DNA of 64,000 bases, from contig OX388317.1 in NCBI GenBank assembly GCA_947579605.1, positions 16,201,384 to 16,265,383 of the forward strand, written 5' to 3'. This document shows positions 38,257 through 48,590 of the stretch, in pieces. This DNA is from Athripsodes cinereus. Lineage: Eukaryota; Arthropoda; Insecta; Trichoptera; Leptoceridae. The notes beneath the pieces are model-generated. The model saw nothing but the letters and a program-made list of their open reading frames with translations. It did no database searches and was not told the origin of the DNA. Made by a program: the position numbers and the translations under genes. Numbering within the stretch: the first letter of the stretch is position 1; each line of letters opens with the position of its first letter.

Positions 38257-38330
38257 AAGAGGATGTCAGACATAATTCCAAATAATGTTATGTAATTCCA
38301 AATAATCCAAATTATGTCCGACATCCTCTT
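38257..38330. repeat. Inverted repeat, 21-bp arms
   Basis: AAGAGGATGTCAGACATAAT (38257) is the reverse complement, with one mismatch, of the sequence ending at 38330. The 32-bp spacer contains a repeated TAATTCCAAATAAT. Could be a tiny MITE relic or a cruciform-forming sequence. Confidence 0.65.
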
Positions 38331-39300
38331 ACTGAATAGTACTTACACATTAATATGTAGAATTATTGGATTATGTGAATAAAATTATTTTTATGTAGAA
38401 TTCGGTAGAGAGACTGTGAGAAAAAAATATAAATTAAAGAAATTGTGTTTATTGTGCTGCAATACTAGATTTTCTTTATTGTTATGAAAAATATTTATTT
38501 TATGAGAATAAGTTGATAATAAATAAAAATAAATACTTTCAGTCTATCTAATCTATATTTAGAAATGGTAACGCTTTGAATCAGTGAATGAATCACACGA
38601 AGATAATAAGTATACCTATGGTATTTAATATAAAATATTGTAACATTCAAACTGTAACATTTCTCCCATAATCGGCAGATTTCTGTGACTCTCTCAGGGT
38701 TTATCGTTGGGTAAATTTATTGTGGTGGTTGTGCTAAGGAAACACTAGCATGATGTTGTATGATCAGTTTATTGACGAAGAATATGGTTACACAGATTAT
38801 TATTACACCAAACAAAACAATTCACAGTTTTTAATACTGAATTACATTATTATAGCGACACTCACAGTATTTTGTAGAAGAGAAGAGACATTTTTTTTGG
38901 AGCGAGCCCCTGCTATGTCTATTGTAAAACGAATAGCAGGAGACTGGCCAAAATGGCTGACTCCCGGAAAAGGATCAAGAAGAAGGAATCTGTTTTTATG
39001 ATAATAGCAAAAGGTATTTACGATTTCTCTAGATAGGGGCCAGGGCTTTCACAGGATTTCGATAGATGGCAACACAAGTACCATTTTTTGGATATTAAAT
39101 TATAAGGGTCCCATGACAATATACAACCTTTTACATATATTTCTTTTTTTGTGATGTTATATCCATTTTAACCAAGGCAATGACAAATATATATTTAATT
39201 AATCTATAACAAATGAATAACTTTCTTTGTATTGTTATTCTAAATGTTTAATTTTATAGTATTTCCAAATTTTTAATCAGTAAAACACTGATGAGATGTA

Positions 39301-39325
39301 GGGGAACCTGGCCTAAAATGACATA
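39301..39325 (+). repeat. Left terminal inverted repeat of the pogo-like element
   Basis: Identical to the reverse complement of 41863-41887. Confidence 0.92.
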
Positions 39326-39484
39326 GGGTAAGCAAAAAACCATGCTGCGCCATAATTAACAAAAAAAAAAAAAGTTTATTTATATAAAATAATGTAGTAA
39401 AATGTTTAATAATAAAAAAAATTGCAAAAATTATATTAGTAACAATTTTATAAAATATAAATGGATTTTTTTCAAAAGCCCAAA

Positions 39485-39542
39485 TGTGTCATTCTACCCA
39501 AGTTCACCGGGTAAAATGACATAAGTATGCCATTTTACCCAG
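39485..39542 (+). repeat. Subterminal TGTCATTTTACCC repeats, left side
   Basis: Copies on both strands: GTGTCATTCTACCC near 39485, GGGTAAAATGACATA near 39510 and TATGCCATTTTACCC near 39527. They share the core of the terminal repeat and are likely transposase sites. Confidence 0.75.
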
Positions 39543-39571
39543 TGAACTTAGTTAATACATTCAGATGATAC

Positions 39572-41335
39572 TTATTTGCAAAGATCGCAAATATACATCT
39601 TGGTCCTCTTGGATAGTCCGGCACACTCATTGTGTGCCCATAAAGAGCACGATGAACACCTGAGCCAGCCTTCTCCTGGTTTAGATCTGCTGAATAAATC
39701 ATCGCAAAAAATGCAAGCCGCGTCGACATCATCGCTTATATCTTTGAGGTCTGGCACCGGAAATTTTAATTTTTTTTTTGCCTGATTAGCAGCTTTGCGA
39801 CATTTTGCAGCTATTTTAACTGCTTCTTTATCCTTTAAGATTTTCAAATATGGACTACTAGTTAAAATTTGGGACCCTTCACGTTGACGTTTTTTTACCG
39901 TCACCCTTGAACAAGAAGGAACCGGAAAAATGTCGGAGGAGGTAATCTTAGTTTCCAAAGTTTTTGAGGTCATTTCGATGTGAGCTGGAGAAAGATTTTC
40001 CACTTCTGCTTCATGTGTAGATATGCAATTTTCATTATTAATGGTACCTTCGACCATATTAATTTTTGGATCAATTGATGAATCGACACTTTCTCTAGTT
40101 TCGACAATTGTTATATTGGTTGTTTCCGCCGCGCTAAATGCATTATCTGGGAAAATATCTGGGTTATAAGGCCAAATTCCAGTACTAGCAAATCCGCTCA
40201 AAGCATTGTGGCAAGTGGACGCCTTTCCATATGCTTCAGCAAATAATCCAGCTATTTGAAACTGCGTTACTACTCTTCCTGGATGACATTTTAGCCAATT
40301 AGATATAGCTTGGTTGTAATATACCTTAAATGGCCCAAAGAAACTAACATCTAAGGGTTGAAGGCGGTGAGTACAGTGAGGAGGGAACGATAGCATAACA
40401 ATACCATGTTCTTTTGCAAAATTAATCACATCAATATGTTTGTGGCTGGAATGTCCATCCACCAATAATAGAACTTTATTATCCGGTGTTGGATTGGAAT
40501 ATTCTTTGAAGTGTTTTATCCACTTCAGAAAAACTTCACCAGTCATCCATCCAGAGTCGTTCACAAAGCCTTTGGTTCCAGTTGGTGCTCCATCTATTAG
40601 TTCATTCTTCCACCGTTTACGGGCAAATATCAATGAAGGAGGAATATACGTTCCAGCGGAACTCATGCAGCATATAACTGTTACATGTTGCCCACGTTCA
40701 GCGCTGGTGAGTGAGCCAACCTGTTTTTTACCTTTGGAGGCAAAGATTTTTGGCGCCTTTTGCACAGTTGACAAAGCCGATTCATCAGCATTCCAAATTC
40801 TAGTGGGCTGGATATTATTTGCAGAGATTACGCTCCAGAGTGTTTCAAAAAAACACAAAACTTTAGGTTTGTTGAAACATTCTGCTCTACCTGCCGCTAC
40901 AGCTTCGGGCTGCCTTAAGGAAATGTCTGGATGCCTCTTACGAAATCCTCGTAACCAATCCCAACCAGCCATCTTTTCTTCTTTGTTAAATCTATGATCG
41001 ATACCATTTCTCTCTGCAAGTTCAAAAGCCAATTTTCTTATGTCGTTACATGTTAATCCAAATAATCTGGCTTCTAACAATTTCACGTGGCTTACTAAGT
41101 CTTCCTCCATATATTGTGTCAATGTTACTTTGAAACGCCCTAGACCTTTACTGGTACCACATATAGATTTGTTTGTACCTTGTGCTCTTCGACGTAAAGT
41201 AGCCTGAGGCACTCCAAAGACCTTGGACGCTCTAAGCCAACCCATTTCACCCTTTTTAATAGCGTCAATGGCATTTTGCATTTGCTCACTATCCCAGTTT
41301 TGACGTTCTGACTTTCTCTTATAATCTCCAACCAT
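39572..41335 (-). CDS. Pogo/Tigger-type transposase with C-terminal PHD finger, 587 aa
   Basis: Cuts and inserts the surrounding element, acting in the nucleus. Residues about 10-56 form a Psq-type helix-turn-helix (WDSEQMQNAIDAIKKGEMGW...ATLRRR), and residues about 70-140 fit the CENP-B-like second DNA-binding region. The DDE_1 catalytic core shows D184 in WNADES, D293 in LLVDGHSSH and D329 in LQPLDVSFF, a DDD triad with 35 residues between the last two. After a low-complexity, acidic and then basic linker (about 400-530), residues 541-586 carry Cys pairs at 541/544, 560/563, 571 and 583/586 with His568, a C4HC3 PHD pattern. The start Met opens MVGDYKRKSE, normal for this family. No stop or frameshift. 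The PHD tail is an addition to the classic pogo layout and might read chromatin state; that role is inference. Confidence 0.93.
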   Translation of the reverse strand: MVGDYKRKSERQNWDSEQMQNAIDAIKKGEMGWLRASKVFGVPQATLRRRAQGTNKSICGTSKGLGRFKVTLTQYMEEDLVSHVKLLEARLFGLTCNDIRKLAFELAERNGIDHRFNKEEKMAGWDWLRGFRKRHPDISLRQPEAVAAGRAECFNKPKVLCFFETLWSVISANNIQPTRIWNADESALSTVQKAPKIFASKGKKQVGSLTSAERGQHVTVICCMSSAGTYIPPSLIFARKRWKNELIDGAPTGTKGFVNDSGWMTGEVFLKWIKHFKEYSNPTPDNKVLLLVDGHSSHKHIDVINFAKEHGIVMLSFPPHCTHRLQPLDVSFFGPFKVYYNQAISNWLKCHPGRVVTQFQIAGLFAEAYGKASTCHNALSGFASTGIWPYNPDIFPDNAFSAAETTNITIVETRESVDSSIDPKINMVEGTINNENCISTHEAEVENLSPAHIEMTSKTLETKITSSDIFPVPSCSRVTVKKRQREGSQILTSSPYLKILKDKEAVKIAAKCRKAANQAKKKLKFPVPDLKDISDDVDAACIFCDDLFSRSKPGEGWLRCSSCSLWAHNECAGLSKRTKMYICDLCK

Positions 41336-41460
41336 TATAATATCTAAAATAAAAACATATCTACTTATAAAGAATATTCTGTAATTATCATATTATAAAG
41401 TAGCAAAATCCATGTACTTGTATATTATTGTAATGAAATCAAACATTCTTATCTGAGCTT

Positions 41461-41517
41461 GGGTAAAATGACATAACGTGTCATTTTACCCGAGTGCCTA
41501 GTATGTCATTTTACCCA
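41461..41517 (+). repeat. Subterminal TGTCATTTTACCC repeats, right side
   Basis: GGGTAAAATGACATA, then TGTCATTTTACCC twice within 57 bp upstream of the transposase start. A further copy lies at about 41847-41859, directly inside the right inverted repeat. They may also bring the transposase promoter under its own control. Confidence 0.75.
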
Positions 41518-41862
41518 GTTGGTAGTTTCCACATTTATGAAATAATAAGAGAAAACCTAACCTCCAAGTTTGATAGTATTGTCAATCATAAATGAATAAA
41601 AGATATGTACGATCATAATATTTACCTGATATTTTAGTTTATTCTAACTACTCAAGAACATATATCACACTTTTGTTTTTTCAAAATTTACTTTGCCAGG
41701 CTGCAAATACTGTCTCCTTCGAAATACTCCTTGTGACGTGCACAAAACGCGGTAAAACTTTGTATAATCTTTTGACAGATTTATCTCTGTATAATTACTC
41801 AGTGTTGCCATTTGTCAAGCATTTACTTTCTGAGAAACACTCACTATGTCATTTTACCCTGG

Positions 41863-41887
41863 TATGTCATTTTAGGCCAGGTTCCCC
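41863..41887 (-). repeat. Right terminal inverted repeat of the pogo-like element
   Basis: Reverse complement of 39301-39325, followed by TA. Confidence 0.92.
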
Positions 41888-41889
41888 TA

Positions 41890-43130
41890 CTTCAGCAACT
41901 CCAGTGTAACTATCTTCGGCAAAAATTCACAACGACAATGCCTTCTTACGTACATAATCCTTCAACCAAATATTGGTGAGATGTTCTTCAGCAACTCAGT
42001 TATTTTAATCTTTATAGAGGCATAATATTATTCTACATATAATTATCAATTATCTAACATACAAGCTCCGCTGGTAATAAAAATATACTATTTGATATAT
42101 AGGTAAGCGATGATGAATTTTTAATTGGAATATGAAATTTATATTGAAACAACTACTTTATTTGTACTCTCGGCATGCTTTATTATAGAAATTATGGCGA
42201 TAACTATTATCAGATGAGAAAAGGGGGAGCTAAACTAACTCAAAATATGATTTTTTTCTTAATTTCATTATGGAATAAGTAAACGATTTTTTATGATAGT
42301 TCATTTATTTACGTATTATATTTGTCAGTTAATGAAAATTTTCAATTTTCCGCATGTTTTTCATATTATATAACACATCTCATGATACAAGACATGTTAG
42401 AAATGTTGGTGATTATATTAATTAAGATGAGAAAAGTTAAGAGCTAAACGTCAAAACTTACCCAAGAAAATAGATTTTTTTTCATATTTTTACAATTTCT
42501 AAGCATAGAAAAAAAAGCTATACATGATGTTAATTATATTGTTGTAACATAATTCATGTCAGTATTGTATCGTGTACAATATGTGGGAATCACACATGAT
42601 GCTATAGTTGTCGGACCGAATAATTGCATTCAATGCAAGTCCTGCATATTGTAACACATCTTACAATACCTACAAGACTAATTTTCTTACAAACAAAATT
42701 CATTTCATTTTTATTATTACGTTTTAATTTAGAATATATTTTATTGCTTATAAAGTTTTGATGGTTCTTTCTTGGAATAATATGTTATGTTGTTATTTAT
42801 GAACCAAACAACTGATACCATTAATCTTTAGTTGTCGATAGTTTAGAGTTTCAAATTATCACTTAGAAGCATTTATAAGAATGTCTTTCATAGGGATTTT
42901 TTGATGACACATAATTTTAAACACTGGTTATCTAGTACCGCAGATTTTTTTAATGTTCTTCAGTTGATTAGCACTAATTTCATTCATATCTTTTAAAGAA
43001 AATTTTATCACAATACATTTAATAATACTTAGTTTCATTATGGTAACCATTATAAAAGGTTTTTTTTTTAAATTATAATTTATCTTCTGCACTATTTACA
43101 TTCTTCGGGAAATTTTATTTGTATACAAAA
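41890..43130. other. AT-rich, no gene seen
   Basis: Nothing recognised between the pogo-like element and the satellite array. Confidence 0.5.
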
Positions 43131-44718
43131 CACGTTTTTATCACTTTCTTTCTTTGATGCACTTTATCGAATGTCTATCAAAATTTCAAACAAGATATTG
43201 CTTGAATCTCTTCAATCGATCAACATAAATCAGTTCCTTAACAAGAAACATTCCATAATAATGAAAATTTTAATTAACTCCAAATTATTTACAGACACGT
43301 TTTTATCACTTTCTTTCATTGATGCACTTTATCGAATGTCTATCAAAATGTCAAACAAGATATTGCTTGAATCTCTTCAATCGATCAATATAAATCAGTT
43401 CCTTAACAAGAAACATTCCATAATAATGAAAATTTTAATTTACTCCAAATTATTTACAGACACGTTTTTATCACTTTCTTTCATTGATGCACTTTATCGA
43501 ATGTCTATCAAAATGTCAAACAAGATATTGCTTGAATCTCTTCAATCTATCAATATAAATCAGTTCCTTAACAAGAAACATTCCATAATAATGAAAATTT
43601 TAATTTACTCCAAATTATTTACAGACACGTTTTTATCACTTTCTTTCATTGATGCACTTTATCGAATGTCTATCAAAATGTCAAACAAGATATTGCTTGA
43701 ATCTCTTCAATCGATCAATATAAATCAGTTCCTTAACAAGAAACATTCCATAATAATGAAAATTTTAATTAACTCCAAATTATTTACAGACACGTTTTTA
43801 TCACTTTCTTTCATTGATGCACTTTATCGAATGTCTATCAAAATGTCAAACAAGATATTGCTTGAATCTCTTCAATCGATCAATATAAATCAGTTCCTTA
43901 ACAAGAAACATTCCATAATAATGAAAATTTTAATTAACTCCAAATTATTTACAGACACGTTTTTATCACTTTCTTTCTTTGATGCACTTTATCGAATGTC
44001 TATCAAAATGTCAAACAAGATATTGCTTGAATCTCTTCAATCGATCAATATAAATCAGTTCCTTAACAAGAAACATTCCATAATAATGAAAATTTTAATT
44101 AACTCCAAATTATTTACAGACACGTTTTTATCACTTTCTTTCATTGATGCACTTTATCGAATGTCTATCAAAATGTCAAACAAGATATTGCTTGAATCTC
44201 TTCAATCGATCAATATAAATCAGTTCCTTAACAAGAAACATTCCATAATAATGAAAATTTTAATTAACTCCAAATTATTTACAGACACGTTTTTATCACT
44301 TTCTTTCATTGATGCACTTTATCGAATGTCTATCAAAATGTCAAACAAGATATTGCTTGAATCTCTTCAATCGATCAATATAAATCAGTTCCTTAACAAG
44401 AAACATTCCATAATAATGAAAATTTTAATTAACTCCAAATTATTTACAGACACGTTTTTATCACTTTCTTTCTTTGATGCACTTTATCGAATGTCTATCA
44501 AAATGTCAAACAAGATATTGCTTGAATCTCTTCAATCGATCAATATAAATCAGTTCCTTAACAAGAAACATTCCATAATAATGAAAATTTTAATTAACTC
44601 CAAATTATTTACAGACACGTTTTTATCACTTTCTTTCATTGATGCACTTTATCGAATGTCTATCAAAATGTCAAACAAGATATTGCTTGAATCTCTTCAA
44701 TCGATCAATATAAATCAG
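43131..44718 (+). repeat. 165-bp satellite array, about 9.6 copies, with a continuous open frame
   Basis: The monomer runs from ATGTCTATCAAAATGTCAAA to CATTGATGCACTTTATCGA. Copies differ at only a few sites: AACTCC/TACTCC and TTTCATTG/TTTCTTTG near the end. Because 165 is a multiple of three and one frame lacks stops, a 55-residue unit repeats through 43171-44733 (520 codons). The peptide (MSIKMSNKILLESLQ...) has no domain I recognise and reads like translated satellite. Units 5 and 8 share the TTTCTTTG variant, hinting at a three-unit higher-order period. The array is cut at 44718 by a transposon and resumes at 48594. Confidence 0.92.
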
Positions 44719-44758
44719 CAGGCTTATTCTTGACGCTTTCTTATTCGATACTAATACT
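44719..44758 (+). repeat. Left terminal inverted repeat of the Harbinger-like element
   Basis: 40 bp, matching the reverse complement of 48551-48590 with one mismatch (C versus G at position 5). Confidence 0.92.
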
Positions 44759-45350
44759 AGACTTAAGATCGCAAATAAAAAGACCATGACTAAATTTCGT
44801 ATTCCTGACACTTTCTTTTTCTCTTTCTTATTTGGAACTTCGATCTTTTCCGATACTAGTTTAACGGCCCGTTAGCAACAATGTGAATTTTTGTCGTATT
44901 GTCTATGGTTTCGGCAAATTTCATATTTTTGCGAATAATACTTAATTTTCACGAAATATTTTTGAACAAATATGTAAAATATTTATATTGACAATAAATT
45001 ACTACATTTAATAAATTATTTGTAAAGTTATTTTCATTTAAATCGTTTATTTAATGTTATTTGATATTTCAAAGTTGGTCATATTGATTCTTGACTTTTG
45101 ACAGTACCGCTTACGAACTAACCTTGAAAGGAAATGTCATTTATTTCGCGGCATTATTTTGTTGTGATTTTGCTGGTAAGTGAATATAAAGTTTTACTTG
45201 TATTATATGATATAACTTATTCTTTATTACTTAGATAGATAGATTATTAACTTGTGCTATAACTTATTAATTTATAAAAATCACATAGGTACAATATTCT
45301 AACTAAATGTGTAAGTACATTTACAAAGTTTTACAAACGTACTTCAAACG

Positions 45351-45392
45351 TAAAATACTTGATACAATAAGTAAAATACTTGATACAATAAG
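45351..45392 (+). repeat. 21-bp perfect tandem duplication
   Basis: TAAAATACTTGATACAATAAG occurs twice in a row and a third unit begins. Confidence 0.85.
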
Positions 45393-45516
45393 TAAAATAG
45401 AGTCGGGATGTTTGTGAATACATTAATACAATATATTTATGTACATAATCATTGTTTAATACAGGTAACAAAACCTTTTTTAAGTGCATTAAGTATATAT
45501 TTATTCTGTTTTTTAG

Positions 45517-46437
45517 AAAACATGTCGAGATTGTCCTACATGCGATGGAACGCGCTAGTGACATCGAAGGGGAGGTCCAACCTGAAATAAAAGATATAAT
45601 TGAATTCACAGGAAGTCCAACAAGAAACAGTAAACCACCTGACGAGGCAACAAGACTTTCCAGTTAGTGTTTTTTTTTACATAAAAATTAAAACTGTCTT
45701 TTACTAATTTACTATATTTGCACAACAACTTGTAGTGAAGATGTACTTTTATACAATATGAAGTTGTTTACACAATTATTATAGATTTCATCAATGAGAG
45801 ATACATAGCATTATAACATAAGTATATGTCGCATTATATGAATCTTAGATGGACTATCCATTGGACTTACAAGTTACAATCCTCTCTGTCCAGTTTGGTT
45901 TGACTTATTTCAAGTCAAAAACATTCACCATTAGAGATTTTATAATTGTTGGATGTTGTTTCATTGTAATTAAGACACTGTTATTCTTGTTAAGTTGGTT
46001 CTAATACAATACAATATATTGAAGTGACTGTCCTATAATACTCTTCTAACCTTTGAAATCTAAGTTTACACTCCTCAGACTCTCTATCACGTATCCAGAA
46101 ATCAAGTATATAAGATGATACACTTGTAACATAATGTTAATTTTTTTTTTCAGCTCCACGACGTCAGCGTCCACCAACATGCACTCAATTTTCACCAAGG
46201 AGACGTCCAGGAAATGTTTTTGAGATGGAGTGTGAAAGAATCTTAAATCTAGAAGAAAGGTATATTGAGGCTGAGTGGACGCGAGCTGGGGCAGAAAAGG
46301 AGAGGATGACACAAGAAATAGAGCACCTTGAGGTGGTTAAACAACGGGTGAAACGGACAAACGTTGGGAGATATTTCAAAATCTTTAGAAATAATAATTA
46401 CAATAAAACTATATTCAATCAATATATCAACATTTGA
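45517..46437 (+). pseudogene. Myb/SANT-partner-like gene remnant of the Harbinger-like element (two exons)
   Basis: A frame open from an acceptor-like TTTTTTAG (ending 45516) runs to 45662, where CCA/GTTAGT looks like a splice donor. A pyrimidine tract and CAG end at 46153. Joining at these sites keeps the frame into 46154-46437. The joined product has a Ser/Pro/Arg-rich middle (PRRQRPPTCTQ, FSPRRRPG) and then a charged helix (ECERILNLEERYIEAEW, AEKERMTQEIEHLEVVKQRV) that is probably a coiled coil. Harbinger Myb-like proteins and related SANT-domain proteins have such a basic linker and coiled-coil end. The N-terminal SANT domain is not visible, so the gene is truncated or its first exon has diverged. 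A captured host exon is the alternative. Confidence 0.45.
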
Positions 46438-46791
46438 CAACAAAATAAATAAACATTTGTTTCTCTGCTTATGAAAATATTCCACTTGGCACTCCCAGCC
46501 CATTCTGAAATGAATTATTAAACCGTTATGTAGTTTACTTATATTAATCTTCATTAGTTCACATTACCTTGTTTTCATCTTCACGTGGAAGGAAATGAAG
46601 TCTGTGGGAAACTAATATGGTTCAATAAAAGTCAACTATACTAATTGTTTCATTTTAAAATAGATGCAAGTGGTCCAATTTTCAAAATATAAACAGAATG
46701 GGTGCTGTGGGATGAACCAAATGTTAATTTATTTTGAGATATTTTTTAAATATACCTATCTTTCCCATTATATGGTGTTGCATCTATCTGT

Positions 46792-47028
46792 GATTCAGCG
46801 ATGAGGTTTGCCACCCATCCTGAATGTCTTGATTTTATATTTATATATATCTTTCCCATTATATGGTGTTGCATCTACCTGTGATTCAGCGATGAGGTTT
46901 GCCACCCATCCTGAATGTCTTGATTTTATATTGGCACGAAGAGGACAGTTTGCATGTTCCTTACATGCGACTGATCTGCTGGCTACCCCACTTGTGGGAT
47001 ATGCCGTGATGGTATAGTAGTAGTAGTA
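46792..47028 (+). mobile_element. Family B retroposon with 12-bp target duplication and (TAG)n tail
   Basis: GCATCTATCTGT flanks both sides exactly (46780-46791 and 47029-47040). The best preserved copy of family B: GATGAGGTTTGCCACCCATC, TTGGCACGAAGAGGACAGTT, CTGGCTACCCCACTTGTGGG, ATATGCCGTGATGGTATAG, then TAG triplets. One frame is open to the stop inside GGTATAG (ending FACSLHATDLLATPLVGYAVMV without breaks), as if it were a LINE C-terminus. The first part, with some flank, is duplicated in tandem 91 bp apart (46760-46841 and 46851-46932), which must have happened after insertion or during integration. Confidence 0.8.
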
Positions 47029-47670
47029 GCATCTATCTGTCCTACCACACCATATCCCCTAAGAGAATATATCGCTAAAGAAATAGGTGTTTACTTACTT
47101 CTCTCGCTTCCATCAAATTCATACAATTCCTCATACATATCCTTCTATTTCTGACGTCACCATCCAGACAGTGATCCAACCATGTTACCCGAGGACAGCC
47201 ACACTTCCTAGATACCTTCCTTTTAGCCATGTAGATTTTTACATCATTCTTTCAATTTGACAAAACATCTCAACTTATTCACTTTCTATCTTTTGACAAC
47301 ACCTCAATTTACATTCTCTATCTTTTCATTCTTCGCTCTATCAGTCTGTTTTCACACACACTCTTCTCAGATTTCCATTTCATTCTAATATGTTTTTCTT
47401 TATGAATGTTTGTAATGTGTTGCCATTGCATTTTTGTTCGCAACATAGTGTCACCAATAAACTTTTAATATAAAAATATTATTTTGTTTTATTTTTTACA
47501 ATATTTCCTTCCATGGCATGACTAGAAAAAAGGGTATGTATAAAAAAGAAACAAATTAAGTAGTAAATAATTATATTATAAGAACAAGGCAAAAGTATGG
47601 TAATTGAGTTAAGAAAAATATTTACTAATATGTAGGTATATTATATTATGTAGAGCCAAAGTTTGTTGCT

Positions 47671-47887
47671 ATATATGAAGTTCGTCTTTGATGTGTCCGC
47701 TGTAATGCTGCAACAAAATTTATCCCTCTGATTCATATCTTTCCTTAGTTCATCAGTATGGGTATCTTCAGAAGAAGTATGCATAAGCCATATCTTCTAC
47801 AGGGATATCTGGTGGAAGAGGCAATTTTGCTGTATTAGACGACAGGCATTATGTAATTTTGGCAACCATGGCCGAATTGTAGAGCAA
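47671..47887 (-). pseudogene. Probable Harbinger transposase C-terminus relic
   Basis: Reading the minus strand from 47887: CSTIRPWLPKLHNACRLIQQ in one frame, then LPLPPDIPVEDMAYAYFF in the next, then EDTHTDELRKDMNQRDKF in a third. Harbinger and HARBI1 proteins end with a conserved LHN block, then a Pro/acidic stretch, then a short R-rich helix, so the order and spacing agree. Several frameshifts show it is dead. No similarity to the catalytic DDE part was seen in 47890-48450, which is AT-rich. The call rests on motif order and on its position inside a CWG-flanked element. Confidence 0.4.
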
Positions 47888-48550
47888 ATTATATTATATC
47901 ATGAGCTATATTGTTTTAATGATAATTCACTATCTTTTCTTTGCTTTAAGATTTGGAAATTTAATATATATTTTTTTTATAATGTAAGCGTGGTTTAGGG
48001 CCAACGTAACTTCCTTTAAGCATTTAGACGCTGTTAGTTTGCACTTCTCAAAACGTTTTTCATATCATATGCGTCAATGCGTGAGCCCTTTAACAAAATC
48101 AACACGTAAAAATATGTCAAATATTGAATACAAACACAAATTTTAATTTGAAAAACTATGCTTACATATTAAAACGTATTATATTTGCTTAAAACTTGAT
48201 GTTAAGTTGCTCTAAAAGAAGAAATAATGTAACAATTAATTTATAAGTTATATTTCAATATTTAAAAATATACAAAATACATTATTTTCCTAAAATACTT
48301 ACATGTTTTAATCATTTACCACGAAGTTTTCTTCAAATAAGACAACACTTTTGGTTTCTTATTATTAAACGTCATTTTATAAGTATCCGTCTTATTGGCG
48401 GTCTTAAGTTTATTTCAAGAATACCAATTTAGTACTAAATTAAGACGCATTAACGGATTTCTAGTCACGAAAAGCTTTCAAAAGTATTCGCATCGAAATA
48501 GCGCCACTACTTAATTTCAAGAATACCAATTTAAGAAAAGTATCAGAAAA

Positions 48551-48590
48551 AGTATTAGTATCGAATAAGAAAGCGTCAAGAATAACCCTG
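48551..48590 (-). repeat. Right terminal inverted repeat of the Harbinger-like element
   Basis: Reverse complement of 44719-44758 with one mismatch; followed by CTG at 48591-48593. Just inside, the motif TTTCAAGAATACCAATTTA is repeated (about 48413 and 48516). Confidence 0.92.

Larger units (their letters stand above)
31322..39298. other. AT-rich stretch, small repeats only
   Basis: No gene recognised; frames at 32632, 33197 and 38750 look random. Contains the short repeats listed separately at 32531, 32708, 36105, 36777 and 38257. The block around 35185-35270 (TTAATTAATGAGTTAATTAA, ATTAATCGATTCAATGG) is rich in homeodomain-like sites without further support. Confidence 0.4.
39301..41887 (-). 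mobile_element. Complete pogo-like DNA transposon, 2587 bp, TA target duplication
   Basis: Perfect 25-bp terminal inverted repeats (39301-39325 and 41863-41887, beginning GGGGAACCTGGCCTAAAATG) are flanked by TA on both sides (39299-39300, 41888-41889). The single long gene at 39572-41335 is intact. Multiple copies of TGTCATTTTACCC lie just inside both ends. Intact ends, target duplication and open transposase together suggest recent and possibly still autonomous activity. Transcription would run right to left. Confidence 0.93.
44719..48590. mobile_element. PIF/Harbinger-like DNA transposon, 3872 bp, CWG target duplication, decayed
   Basis: 40-bp terminal inverted repeats (CAGGSTTATTCTTGACGC...) with one mismatch at position 5. 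The flanks are CAG (44716-44718) and CTG (48591-48593). Joining the flanks gives the uninterrupted satellite sequence ...ATAAATCAGTTCCTTAAC, so the insertion site is proven and one base of the right duplication has changed. CWG duplications are known in some Harbinger transposons, for example zebrafish Harbinger3. These elements carry a Myb-like gene and a transposase gene; remnants fitting both occur here in opposite orientation (45517-46437 and 47671-47887). No intact transposase remains. Confidence 0.82.

Noticed and set aside
40440..40997. 185-codon plus-strand frame
   Set aside because: It lies wholly inside the transposase gene on the opposite strand and is a shadow of it.
43171..44733. 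520-codon open frame as a repeat-containing protein gene
   Set aside because: Unit length is a multiple of three and copies are almost identical, so the frame comes from the satellite; there is no domain, signal peptide or start context to support a gene. Kept as a repeat with the coding question as a finding.
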